Assembly: GCA_002499865.1 (NCBI GenBank)
Contig: DANL01000036.1
Span: forward strand, 1,156 to 61,261
Length of the DNA stretch: 60,106 nucleotides
Reading direction: 5' to 3'
DNA from: Euryarchaeota archaeon UBA121
GTDB lineage: Archaea > Thermoplasmatota > Poseidoniia > Poseidoniales > Thalassarchaeaceae
A program made the translations under genes and the position numbers. The notes below the pieces were generated by a model. That model ran no database searches, had not been told where the DNA came from, and was given only the letters and a program-made list of their open reading frames with translations. Below, one piece after another: positions 43,439 through 52,481 of the stretch (positions within the stretch are counted from its first letter, which is position 1; every line of letters begins with the position of its first letter).

Positions 43439-44470
43439 CTAACTTCCTAATAGTTCGCTGACCGCGTTTCTTTCTTCCAAAAGAACTGAAATATTCTCAT
43501 CTATCTTTGACTGTGCAAATTTGTCTATAGGAAGATCTTCCACTACCACTATGTCGCCATTTTCGCATCTACATGGGAAACTAAATACTAATCCTTCAGG
43601 AACTCCATACCATCCCTCTGAAGGAATGGCCATAGATACTATTCGGCCATTGGAGCCCTGCCACCAGTCCCTCATATGGTCTATAGCGGCTGATGCTGCA
43701 GACGCCGCGGAAGAAGCCCCCCTAGCTACTATGATGGCCTTTCCACGAGTTGAAACAGTTTCTATGAACTGGCCTTGTAACCATTCAGCATCAAACATGT
43801 CAGTCACGGGTACTCCCTCAATGGTACCGAAACGAGGATCCGGATACATCGTATTAGCGTGATTGCCCCAGATGAATACATCACTGATATGCGAAGCAGG
43901 GACTCCAGCGTGTTCTGCTATTTGCCCCACAGCTCTATTTTGATCCAGACGAGTCATTGCAGTAAATTGCCGGGAAGGTATACTCGGTGCATTAGCACAG
44001 GCAATCAGTGCATTAGTATTACAGGGGTTGCCCACGGTAATTACCTTCACACTTGGTGATGCTACCGATTCTATCGCCTTACCCTGCCCGACAAAAATAG
44101 GTCCATTCGCCGCTACCAGATCGGATCTGTCCATGTCTTTAGTCCTAGGCCGAGAACCAACCAGAAAAATTACATCTGCATCTTTAAATGCAATATTGGG
44201 TTCATCTGTGCCTATTATCCCGTGGATAAGAGGAAATGCAGAGTCATTCAGCTCCATCATCACTCCTTCCAGACGTTGCATACCGGGGGGTATCTCTAGA
44301 AGCTGTAGATTAACTGGTTGAGTCGGCCCAAAACAATCCCCACTTGCTATTCGCCATAACAGAGCATAACCAATGTTCCCCGCCGCTCCTGTAACGGCAA
44401 CACGAATTGATTTTTTCAAACTATTTTTCGTAACATCAATGGTCGTATTTTTATTTGAATCTGTAGGCAC
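43439..44470 (-). CDS. mdh: Malate dehydrogenase (cytosolic/bacterial type)
   Basis: It interconverts malate and oxaloacetate in the TCA cycle. TGAAGNIGYALLWRIA is the NAD loop; GSRPRTKDMDRSDL and VGNPCNTNAL follow, and the catalytic histidine is in VFIWGNHANTMYPD. The pattern fits the cytosolic-type MDH with NIGY rather than the LDH-like archaeal MDH. The frame is open from 44527, but the GTG at 44470 has GAGGAG upstream and gives 344 residues with a short N-terminal extension. Confidence 0.95.
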   Translation of the reverse strand: MPTDSNKNTTIDVTKNSLKKSIRVAVTGAAGNIGYALLWRIASGDCFGPTQPVNLQLLEIPPGMQRLEGVMMELNDSAFPLIHGIIGTDEPNIAFKDADVIFLVGSRPRTKDMDRSDLVAANGPIFVGQGKAIESVASPSVKVITVGNPCNTNALIACANAPSIPSRQFTAMTRLDQNRAVGQIAEHAGVPASHISDVFIWGNHANTMYPDPRFGTIEGVPVTDMFDAEWLQGQFIETVSTRGKAIIVARGASSAASAASAAIDHMRDWWQGSNGRIVSMAIPSEGWYGVPEGLVFSFPCRCENGDIVVVEDLPIDKFAQSKIDENISVLLEERNAVSELLGS

Positions 44471-44641
44471 TATCTCTCCTCGTACCGGCGGTAGTGATTG
44501 GAGTATTAGCACTTTGCGACAGAACATTCTGAAGCCTCCTTCCGAATATCGTTAATGGACAATGAGAATACTGGGCCGACGGTTTCAATAAGCGCCAACA
44601 TCTCGGAGGTTTATCTTGGTCTCTGACCTACGAGTGATATT
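44471..44641. promoter_or_regulatory. Divergent spacer between mdh and pntAA
   Basis: This 171 bp spacer must hold promoters for malate dehydrogenase (left) and transhydrogenase (right). GAGTGAT precedes the pntAA ATG. No clear palindrome or TATA element was found. Confidence 0.35.
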
Positions 44642-45799
44642 ATGCGACTAGGAGTTCTCAGAGAGCCAGAAGGGGAGATGAGGGTAGCATTAGTGCCCAA
44701 CTCTATACTCAAATTATCTAAGTCTGGATTTGAAGTATTCATAGAGAAAGATGCCGGAGTCAATGCAAACCACTCTAATGAAGAGTATGAGGGAAGAGGT
44801 GGCAAAATATGCTCAAGGGAAGATGTACTATCCTGTGAAACGATTGTATCCATTAGGACTCCTGATTTGTCAGGAATATCTGAAGGTACTGTACTTATCT
44901 GCGTAGCCGATCCTTTCAGGAACCCAGATACTGTAAGACGAGCTATTTCTTCTGGCATTACCTTGATCAGCATGGACATGATACCAAGAAGACTGTCCAG
45001 AGCTCAATCTATGGATGTAAACTCCAGCCAAGATAATCTATCTGGATACAAGGCAGTGTTAATGGGTGCATCGGAGGTTCCCAAAGCAATACCTATGATG
45101 ACTACTAGCGCGGGAACTGTAAAGCCTGCAAAATTTGTAATCATGGGCAGTGGAGTTGCAGGACTTCAGGCCATTGCAACCGCTAAGCGAATTGGAGCGA
45201 TAGTATACGCATCTGATGTCAGAAAATCTGCGGCCGAACAGATTGAATCTGTAGGTGGAAGGTTCATCGAGGTAGAGGGCATGGATGATTTCGAAGATGA
45301 GTCAGGATACGCCAAGCCCCTTACGCCAGAATTTATCCAGAAGGTAAATGATACGGTATGTGAAGTGGCCAGTGATGCTGATGTGATAGTTACTACGGCT
45401 AGAATTTTCGGTAGGCCTGCGCCTATCACGATTCCTGAATCTGCCGTACATTCTTTCAAGAAAGGATCGGTGATTGTAGACATGAATGCTGACGTCGGCG
45501 GAAATTGTGAGCTGACTTCACCAGGTGAAATAGTTATCAAACACGGAGTCAAAATTATTGGAATTAAAAATCTTGCAGGGACTATCCCCTCATCAGCTAG
45601 CATGCTTTTCTCCAATAATATAACTAATTTCGTTATCTCAATATCTGGAGATGATGGACTAATTTTGGACTCTGATGATGATATTTTAGTGGGCCCATCA
45701 GAAGACTCCGACTTCTTTGTTGAAGGCATGGGAGGCGTTCTAATATGCAGTTCAGGAGAGTTGCATAAGAATCAAACTAGACTAGGGGGAATCTTGTAG
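44642..45799 (+). CDS. pntAA: Proton-translocating transhydrogenase subunit alpha 1 (PntAA)
   Basis: This is the NAD(H)-binding domain I of the enzyme that uses the proton gradient to move hydride from NADH to NADP+. LGVLREPEGEMRVALVP opens it, the NAD loop is IMGSGVAGLQAIATAKRIGA, and YASDVR follows. The second conserved block, VDMNADVGGNCELT, is present. At 385 residues it is the soluble half only; the membrane half is the next gene, whose GTG overlaps this stop. Confidence 0.95.
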   Translation: MRLGVLREPEGEMRVALVPNSILKLSKSGFEVFIEKDAGVNANHSNEEYEGRGGKICSREDVLSCETIVSIRTPDLSGISEGTVLICVADPFRNPDTVRRAISSGITLISMDMIPRRLSRAQSMDVNSSQDNLSGYKAVLMGASEVPKAIPMMTTSAGTVKPAKFVIMGSGVAGLQAIATAKRIGAIVYASDVRKSAAEQIESVGGRFIEVEGMDDFEDESGYAKPLTPEFIQKVNDTVCEVASDADVIVTTARIFGRPAPITIPESAVHSFKKGSVIVDMNADVGGNCELTSPGEIVIKHGVKIIGIKNLAGTIPSSASMLFSNNITNFVISISGDDGLILDSDDDILVGPSEDSDFFVEGMGGVLICSSGELHKNQTRLGGIL

Positions 45800-46119
45800 T
45801 GTCACTAACATTATCCGCACTGATTGGAAGTATTACCGTATTCGTACTTGCTATTTTTCTAGGATTTGAGCTAATTAGTAAGGTCCCTCCTACGTTGCAT
45901 ACGCCTCTAATGTCCGGCGCTAATGCAATCTCTGGAATCACTATTGTAGGGGCGCTTATACTTTCCAATGAGAATTTTAGTGGAACGGATACTTCCATGG
46001 CAGCCGTTCTGGCTTTCCTAGCTTTAGTAATGGCTACAATAAACGTTGTCGGTGGTTTCATGGTTACTAATAGGATGCTAGAGATGATAGCCGGAAAGAA
46101 GAGAAGGGGTGGCAACTAA
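45799..46119 (+). CDS. pntAB: Transhydrogenase subunit alpha 2 (PntAB)
   Basis: A short membrane subunit of 106 residues, with helices near 5-25, 44-60 and 66-88. FLGFELISKVPPTLHTPLMS, then NAISGITIVGAL, is the hallmark of this family. The split of PntA into two genes is common in bacteria. It starts with GTG overlapping pntAA by one base and overlaps pntB by one base. Confidence 0.95.
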   Translation: MSLTLSALIGSITVFVLAIFLGFELISKVPPTLHTPLMSGANAISGITIVGALILSNENFSGTDTSMAAVLAFLALVMATINVVGGFMVTNRMLEMIAGKKRRGGN

Positions 46120-47564
46120 TGGTCGATCCTGTAATCTGGGACATCGGATACCTATTGTCGGCGTCCATGTTCATTGTAGGAATAAAGAGGCTTTCTAGCC
46201 CTAGAACTGCTCCTTCTGGTAACAGACTCGGTGCCCAAGGGATGCTACTTGCAGTTCTTGTTACTCTTCTGAAACTTCAATCTGAGGGAATAATTGGTTG
46301 GGAACTCATTTTAGGAGGTCTCGTTATTGGCTCTCTGATTGGATATCTGATGGCTACTCGTGTCGAGATGACGGGGATGCCAGAACTAGTTGCTCTATTC
46401 AACGGGTTCGGGGGCGCGGCCTCAGCTCTTGTAGGATTATCTGAGGTACTAAAGAGGATATCTGAGGGAGTGCCTGAACCGGGCGTTGAGCTATATGCTA
46501 TCTGGATCGCAATTGGGCTTTCAGCTCTAGTTGGTTGTATCACTCTCTCTGGGAGTCTAGTGGCTATGATGAAGCTAAAGGGCGGATTCTATATTCCGTT
46601 CACTAAGAAAGACGATAGGGGAAGAAGTAAATGGGTTTCATTTCCAACATGGGGGCCTCCATGGCTAAATTATGTCAAAGTACTGTTACTGCTATCGTCC
46701 ATAGCACTCATTGTTATGACAATTCAGGAGCCAAGTGATAAGACGTGGATTTATTCCTTGGTGGCAACTTCCACCTTACTAGGAATTCTGTTTGTGTTGC
46801 CGATTGGCGGTGCAGATATGCCTGTGGTTGTAAGCCTACTAAATTCACTATCAGGCATAGCGGCCGCATTTACTGGTTTTGTTATTGGTAACAATGTACT
46901 AATTATAGCAGGCTCTATGGTTGGGGCTGCTGGACTTATTCTGACTTTCATAATGTGCAAGGCCATGAACCGGGAGCTTTATGACGTACTCTTCAAGGCA
47001 TTCGGCGGTTCTGGAGAAAGAGATCAATTGACAAGAACAAAGGTTGGAAGCGACCCAGAAGAAGTGGCAATGGTGCTTGACGGGGCTCAGAAAGTCATTG
47101 TAGTGCCAGGCTACGGCATGGCAGTCAGTCAGAGTCAGCACGCAGTGAAGGAATTTGCAGATTTGATGGAATCAATGGACTGTGAGGTACTATATGCTAT
47201 CCATCCCGTTGCAGGAAGAATGCCAGGACACATGAATGTCTTGTTAGCAGAGGCCAATGTTCCTTATGAGAAATTAATCGAGATGGATGAAATAAACTCC
47301 GAGTTCTCCGACTGTGATGTGGCCATTGTTATAGGAGCTAATGATACTACCAATCCTGCTTCTAGATCAGGAGAGGGGCCATTAGCAGGAATGCCAATAT
47401 TAGATGTCGATAAATCATCAGTCGTCGTCATCATCAAGAGAAGCCTGTCAGTAGGATATGCAGGTGTGGACAATGATTTGTTTTACATGGATAAAACTAT
47501 GATGCTATTTGGCGATGGAAAGAAAATGATGAACCAACTGAATACAGCTGTTAAAGAACTATAA
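46119..47564 (+). CDS. pntB: Transhydrogenase subunit beta (PntB)
   Basis: 481 residues: about eight to nine membrane helices forming the proton channel (first 300 residues), then the NADP(H)-binding domain III with VIVVPGYGMAVSQSQHAV, HPVAGRMPGHMNVLLAEA and GANDTTNPASR. Together with PntAA and PntAB this makes a complete enzyme supplying NADPH. The ATG overlaps the pntAB stop (TAATG). Confidence 0.96.
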   Translation: MVDPVIWDIGYLLSASMFIVGIKRLSSPRTAPSGNRLGAQGMLLAVLVTLLKLQSEGIIGWELILGGLVIGSLIGYLMATRVEMTGMPELVALFNGFGGAASALVGLSEVLKRISEGVPEPGVELYAIWIAIGLSALVGCITLSGSLVAMMKLKGGFYIPFTKKDDRGRSKWVSFPTWGPPWLNYVKVLLLLSSIALIVMTIQEPSDKTWIYSLVATSTLLGILFVLPIGGADMPVVVSLLNSLSGIAAAFTGFVIGNNVLIIAGSMVGAAGLILTFIMCKAMNRELYDVLFKAFGGSGERDQLTRTKVGSDPEEVAMVLDGAQKVIVVPGYGMAVSQSQHAVKEFADLMESMDCEVLYAIHPVAGRMPGHMNVLLAEANVPYEKLIEMDEINSEFSDCDVAIVIGANDTTNPASRSGEGPLAGMPILDVDKSSVVVIIKRSLSVGYAGVDNDLFYMDKTMMLFGDGKKMMNQLNTAVKEL

Positions 47565-47576
47565 TTGGTGGATGCG

Positions 47577-47627
47577 CACATGACTCCGAGCAACGGTTAT
47601 TTGTCGCATGCTCCGGATAGTCATGTG
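47577..47627 (+). repeat. Inverted repeat before the second CxCH gene
   Basis: CACATGACT (47577-47585) is inverted as AGTCATGTG (47619-47627), with a secondary AGC/GCT pair inside. It lies between the pntB stop and the ATG at 47637, so the transcript would carry a hairpin just before that start. Confidence 0.5.
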
Positions 47628-47636
47628 GGTGCGCGC

Positions 47637-48689
47637 ATGGTTAGTGGTGTCAAGAGGGCGTTTGCGATACTTCTGGTACTATCTATAATGTCAATTCCTG
47701 CCATGGGCATGAGTTCAGGCCCAGGATATGAGAACTCTGATGGAGATCCGACAGTGAAATATGGATGCTCATGCCACAATAACGGAGCGGCATCAACTAG
47801 GGCCGTTGTAATGGTAACCGGCGTCCCGGTCATGTATGAGTTAGATCAGTCCTATGACATGACAATCAAGGTAGCAGACTCCCTCACACTTTCTGGAGGT
47901 GATGGCAATACCGAGGGAGGATTTCTGATGACATCAGATGGCATTGGCGAGTTCTCGTGGCCGGAAGGTGAAGATATTAGAGTAGCCGAAGGAGCCCCAT
48001 CAGATATCTCGCATTCAGATACTGACTCTGATGGTATATGGCAGATCACTTGGACTGCTCCTTCAAATGATACGGGACACGTACATTTCTGGGTAGCAGG
48101 AAATTCTGTTAATGGAGATGGAGCCCCTGGTGATGAAGATTGGTGGAATATCCTCTCCTTTACAATAAACTCTCCAGATACAATTGAATCTGGCGATTCA
48201 GGTGCTACTTTGGAGACTAGGACAGTTTCTGTTGGCGATTATGATACGCTATTCCTGATTGAGGAATCAGAAGCTCAGAGGGAGGCAGAGAGGCAAGAGG
48301 CATTGTCACACAGAGTTTTCACCCAAGGAAACCTATTCTTCTGGACCAGCCTAACGGCTCTTCTAATAGGGGCATTAGTTCAGAGGGAAATTCTAGAAAG
48401 AAAATATGACGATGGTCCCGAGTTCCTAGCTACCGAACTAGCATATCCACAAGCTCTGAGTAGGGCCCTCATGAGCGTAGTATCATTTTTGATTGCCATT
48501 AGATGGGCTTCCTCTGAGACCCCGATCTACTTCCCCCCTCCTGCCGTGGTTGAAGAGGGTACCAAGGTAACCGATTTAACCGCCTTCCTAACAGGATGCG
48601 CATTCCTTGCCAGCGCCCTTTTCGCTTACGGCGTGTATCGAACTATATTAGCAGCGAGAGTCTCCCCCGATGTCAAGGATCGTCTATAG
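47637..48689 (+). CDS. Secreted CxCH-motif membrane protein (transhydrogenase operon)
   Basis: This is the paralogue of the bc-operon protein at 4091. A signal peptide (1-24 from this ATG) is followed by GCSCH (C44, C46, H47), the same beta domain with ITWTAP and AGNSVNGDG, and then about three C-terminal membrane helices instead of one. The frame is open from 47565, but a hairpin lies in that stretch and the signal peptide begins at 47637. It lies between pntB and the TatC-like gene. A redox role is suggested by the company it keeps; no cofactor is proven. Confidence 0.85.
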   Translation: MVSGVKRAFAILLVLSIMSIPAMGMSSGPGYENSDGDPTVKYGCSCHNNGAASTRAVVMVTGVPVMYELDQSYDMTIKVADSLTLSGGDGNTEGGFLMTSDGIGEFSWPEGEDIRVAEGAPSDISHSDTDSDGIWQITWTAPSNDTGHVHFWVAGNSVNGDGAPGDEDWWNILSFTINSPDTIESGDSGATLETRTVSVGDYDTLFLIEESEAQREAERQEALSHRVFTQGNLFFWTSLTALLIGALVQREILERKYDDGPEFLATELAYPQALSRALMSVVSFLIAIRWASSETPIYFPPPAVVEEGTKVTDLTAFLTGCAFLASALFAYGVYRTILAARVSPDVKDRL

Positions 48690-49424
48690 ATGACAGAATA
48701 TGATTCCCTTTCTCCACCTAAGCCCCTTTCAAATCATTTTCAAGATTTGTATTCCATAATCAGGTCAACTGTAATTCTAGTAGCTATATTCTCCATATTA
48801 TGGTCTCTTGTTTCTACTGTCTTTCTAACAGAATGGGGCCAATCATTTACTTTCAATGAGGATTCAAAGAATCTAGCCATTTACTCCCCGTTTGATTGGG
48901 TAGAGATAAAATGGTCATTTTCAATATTGATGTCCATGACAACTGTAATTCCTATTTCGTCATATATGATATTTAGATTTGCAAAACCGGGACTCTATCC
49001 TCACGAATACAAATGGCTGAGAACAGTTCTTGTCATCAATTCATTTATTCTACCCATATTGATTTTTATCATATGGTTCTGGTTCATTCCCGACATAGCA
49101 AATACTGTATCTTCACTGTCCGAGTTAGATAACGTAAGTCCCAGATATGATGTGGCAGAAATAACAAAACTTGCCATCGGAATTACATGGGTGACCATTG
49201 TATCAGCAGTTTTGTTTAATGCATTAATAATAATCAGATTCACAAACGGCGAGATTGGGATATATTACTGGGCTAGGTCAAGGCTGATCATAATATGTCT
49301 AGGCCTTCTAATTCTAACCCTGCCTTCCACATTTGATGGTTTGAGGATATTAATCTCTGCTTCAATTATCCTTTTTTGCGACTTTCTCTCTAAGTTTATT
49401 CCTTTAAGCAGTAATGATAACTAA
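48690..49424 (+). CDS. tatC: TatC-like twin-arginine translocase subunit
   Basis: 244 residues with six predicted helices. HFQDLYSIIRSTVILVAIF resembles the first TatC helix, and FRFAKPGLYPHEYKWL is the TatC signature (F..PGLY..E). Sequence elsewhere is divergent. It would export folded cofactor proteins such as the Rieske protein at 2785. It starts directly after the CxCH stop. No TatA gene is in this window. Confidence 0.8.
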   Translation: MTEYDSLSPPKPLSNHFQDLYSIIRSTVILVAIFSILWSLVSTVFLTEWGQSFTFNEDSKNLAIYSPFDWVEIKWSFSILMSMTTVIPISSYMIFRFAKPGLYPHEYKWLRTVLVINSFILPILIFIIWFWFIPDIANTVSSLSELDNVSPRYDVAEITKLAIGITWVTIVSAVLFNALIIIRFTNGEIGIYYWARSRLIIICLGLLILTLPSTFDGLRILISASIILFCDFLSKFIPLSSNDN

Positions 49425-49474
49425 TCAATCCATAATAACACTGCATTGAAAGCCCACGTATAGTACCGATACAT

Positions 49475-51427
49475 GTGAAAATCCTCAGGGTTGTCCTTGC
49501 CGTCGTAATACTTATGGGAGGTATCTTCGTCAATTTAAATCCAGATTTAGTAGACTCTCATTATGATTTCGAAGAATCTGCTGAGTCTTCAGATCTTGTC
49601 GGTTTACAGATTGATGAGAGGTGGTTAGTACTCAAGGTCTCATTCCCAAATTCACCATACTCTGAGTCGATTACATCATCCCTCTTGCAGGGTAACGGCT
49701 CAGCAGAGGAATACGTTCAGCAACTATCAGGTGGTTCCTCAACACTGCAAGTTACTGTCACAGATGATGTCTGGGTTTCCGAGTTTGACGAATCATATTG
49801 GGGTGCAGATTCACAAGATGAGAGAGATGTTGGAAATAATGGAGGTGGAGTAGATAAATTAGTAGAGAACGCGGCTAAAAATTTACTTTCAGGTTTGGAT
49901 TTATCAGACTGGGACCTAAATGGAGATGGTATTTTAGACAGGCTCCTCGTATTACATTCAGGAAACGCTCAGGAATCTGGAGGACCCCCGGACTCAATTT
50001 GGAGTCATTTCTCTACACTGTCATCACCGATTGAAATAGGAGAGTGGGAGATTAAGCATTATACCATTTCTTCTCTTGACTCTGGTTTGGGGACCCTTGT
50101 CCATGAAATGATCCATCAGATGGGCGCATATGACCTGTATGATGTTAATTCTGACCTTCCTTCCAGGACCTGGAATGGATTGGGAGACTGGGATATAATG
50201 GCTAGCGGAAATTGGAATGGGAATGCCATGATACCTGCGATGCCCGGAGGTGCAACACTTGTGACCATCAATGGACTTGGTATCGAATCAGTTAATCCCG
50301 AATTGAGGCAGAATATCACTCTATATCCGATGAGCTCCATACAAAACAACACTAGAGTGCTTTCCATAGATACCGCACCGGGCGAGTCTGTACTGATTAC
50401 TTACAGAGCGGACAGTGGGTTCGATTCTGCCCTTCCCGGGGCTGGTCTGATTGTGGAATACCTAGATAGAAATAATGGAAATATAAATGACAATACAGTC
50501 AATAGAGATCCAAAAAATCCTTGGGTAATGATTATCGAGGCAGACGGAGACCAAGCCCTCCTGAGAAATCGTGATAGTGGCAGTAGTGGAGATACATTCC
50601 AGACTGGGGACTCTTTTGGTTCTGAAGGATACTTGATCAGAGATAACAGAGGCAGAATAGTTCCATGGCACATTTCAATTACTAATATTGGACAGGCAAA
50701 CGCTTCATTGGAGATAATTCCAAACAATGAATTCACAGATAGGGTTCTTACTCCTAGGTCGCCGATACAACTAATCGAAGGAGAGAGCGCATTCGCGTCA
50801 GTAAATACACTATTGCCTTGTACGCTGGTAATCAATACTAGTAACGATTTAACAACTCCTGAACCAATTGAGATGGAAATACCTGCTGGAATAACTACTA
50901 TACCCATTCTCAGATTTTCAGATACGAATCAAGATATTGGCATACTTAACGGCAATATTGGTTGCAAGGGAAAAACTCCAGAAAATCTCAGAATAGATTG
51001 GCAGATCATCGGACATAGAATCCCCTATCAAGAGATTGAGCACGTCATAAAATGGGACGAGCCATCATCTATTTCCATTCCAATCTCTATGATTGGCTCA
51101 GGGGCGAGGAACTACGATATAGCCATAGAAGGAGCCGTTAGTAGAATTGCTACCTCTGATACTCAAGGCGAGGTCCTTTCAGGTGAAAATTTAGTACTCA
51201 CTATCCAACCTGATGGACTATTGACCCCTGGAATGTATGCAAGGGGAGAGATTGTATTCCAGGATGATTACTCTGTAGAGCAGAGGATTAAGGTTACACT
51301 AATTGCCGAGTCATCTCTAACAGGAGACGGCATATTGGGCTGGATTTCTCAGCCTTCTAATGGACTATTGGCGATATCTATTCTACTGGCTTTCAGTATC
51401 ATCGTGGGAAGGGATGCAGAAGACTAA
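49475..51427 (+). CDS. Secreted M6-family metalloprotease with C-terminal anchor
   Basis: 650 residues. A signal peptide (1-20) opens it; the zinc site HEMIH (210-214) is followed by QMGAYDLYD, the pattern of immune-inhibitor-A-like M6 proteases. GDWDIMASGNWNG is the usual block after it. C-terminal beta-sandwich regions and a last helix (LLAISILLAFSIIVG) would hold it at the cell surface. It begins with GTG. A role in breaking down external protein fits a heterotrophic planktonic archaeon. Confidence 0.9.
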   Translation: MKILRVVLAVVILMGGIFVNLNPDLVDSHYDFEESAESSDLVGLQIDERWLVLKVSFPNSPYSESITSSLLQGNGSAEEYVQQLSGGSSTLQVTVTDDVWVSEFDESYWGADSQDERDVGNNGGGVDKLVENAAKNLLSGLDLSDWDLNGDGILDRLLVLHSGNAQESGGPPDSIWSHFSTLSSPIEIGEWEIKHYTISSLDSGLGTLVHEMIHQMGAYDLYDVNSDLPSRTWNGLGDWDIMASGNWNGNAMIPAMPGGATLVTINGLGIESVNPELRQNITLYPMSSIQNNTRVLSIDTAPGESVLITYRADSGFDSALPGAGLIVEYLDRNNGNINDNTVNRDPKNPWVMIIEADGDQALLRNRDSGSSGDTFQTGDSFGSEGYLIRDNRGRIVPWHISITNIGQANASLEIIPNNEFTDRVLTPRSPIQLIEGESAFASVNTLLPCTLVINTSNDLTTPEPIEMEIPAGITTIPILRFSDTNQDIGILNGNIGCKGKTPENLRIDWQIIGHRIPYQEIEHVIKWDEPSSISIPISMIGSGARNYDIAIEGAVSRIATSDTQGEVLSGENLVLTIQPDGLLTPGMYARGEIVFQDDYSVEQRIKVTLIAESSLTGDGILGWISQPSNGLLAISILLAFSIIVGRDAED

Positions 51428-52407
51428 CGTGGGCTGCTCCACCTTGAATCTGTTGGTGGCCTAGATATGGAAATATAGTCAATCTCACTATTTATGAAAA
51501 TAGGCATTAACCATGTTTTATTTACTCCAGAGGCCAATCTAGAAGCTAGACAGGCTTCGTTCCAGTCACTAGGGATATTCTCGGGATCAGCAACTAACCA
51601 AGGAGCATGAGACTCGCCAACATTACCCTCATAACACCTCCATTTAGTTCCATACTTAAACCCGGATTTTGGATTTAACCCCCTATTAAGTAAATCAAGA
51701 AGAACTTGGGCACGAGCATCTTCATCGCCGTTTATCAAAGATCTAAATGCTGAATTAGTAATGCCCCCGCCGTGTAATCTTTCAGATACTCTGCTTTCTA
51801 AATCATCTAAATTAGCTATGAAATATCCCCCACTAGATATCTCATACAAGGAGCTCGAATCAATATCAATTTCGGAGTATCTTCCTAGATCTCCTCGTGG
51901 GTCTTCAATCGATATTCGATATGTTACAGCAGAACCTTCCTCATCAACCACTATAATTTCTGGAATTAATCCTTTTTGCTCCACCTCCCTACACCAAGAG
52001 TACAATTCCTCAGGGACTATTACATCATTGGAATTGAATATCTGCAACTCTGAAATAGGCTCATCATCCCTTGGATGTAGGTTTGAAGGCCATCTCATAG
52101 CCCAACTATTTTTTTCAAAATCATAAATAGAACTCCACTGCTCTATATTCAGCACCACCTTATTTCCCGGAATCCTTACAGCTTCCATAGCGGCATATTG
52201 GACAAGAAAATTTGGGTTTTCTTCCAATTCTTCTATAATTAATCTTCCTTTAGGGGAATCTATGTTTCTGTGATTGATACAGAAGAGGAGCTCTGCTGTA
52301 TTCATGTATATTCCCCCTCCTTCAGCAGGCTTACCAATTGCAGACTTATGCCACAATCTATCAGCAGACTTTTCATTAAAATGCCAAAGTCCGTGATTAC
52401 GCTCCAT
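51424..52407 (-). CDS. endA: tRNA-splicing endonuclease EndA (two-repeat type)
   Basis: It cuts introns from tRNA precursors. The C-terminal catalytic domain starts SGFKYGTKWRCYEG and carries all three catalytic residues: Y259, H267 (in ESHAPWLV) and K297 (in GVNKTWL). At 327 residues, with a degenerate first repeat, it matches the fused alpha-2 form found in some Euryarchaeota. Both tRNAs in this window lack introns. Its stop overlaps the convergent protease by 4 bp. Confidence 0.87.
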   Translation of the reverse strand: MERNHGLWHFNEKSADRLWHKSAIGKPAEGGGIYMNTAELLFCINHRNIDSPKGRLIIEELEENPNFLVQYAAMEAVRIPGNKVVLNIEQWSSIYDFEKNSWAMRWPSNLHPRDDEPISELQIFNSNDVIVPEELYSWCREVEQKGLIPEIIVVDEEGSAVTYRISIEDPRGDLGRYSEIDIDSSSLYEISSGGYFIANLDDLESRVSERLHGGGITNSAFRSLINGDEDARAQVLLDLLNRGLNPKSGFKYGTKWRCYEGNVGESHAPWLVADPENIPSDWNEACLASRLASGVNKTWLMPIFINSEIDYISISRPPTDSRWSSPR

Positions 52408-52481
52408 ACCCTTCCTAAAGGGTGCCCAATTTCATCCCCTCGGTCCAGAAATATCATTTCCTACCTCCTGCTCCAAGTACC

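Noticed and set aside
45166..45729. Minus-strand frame of 187 codons within pntAA
   Set aside because: pntAA has the full family motifs here; the antisense frame shows only serine/isoleucine runs.
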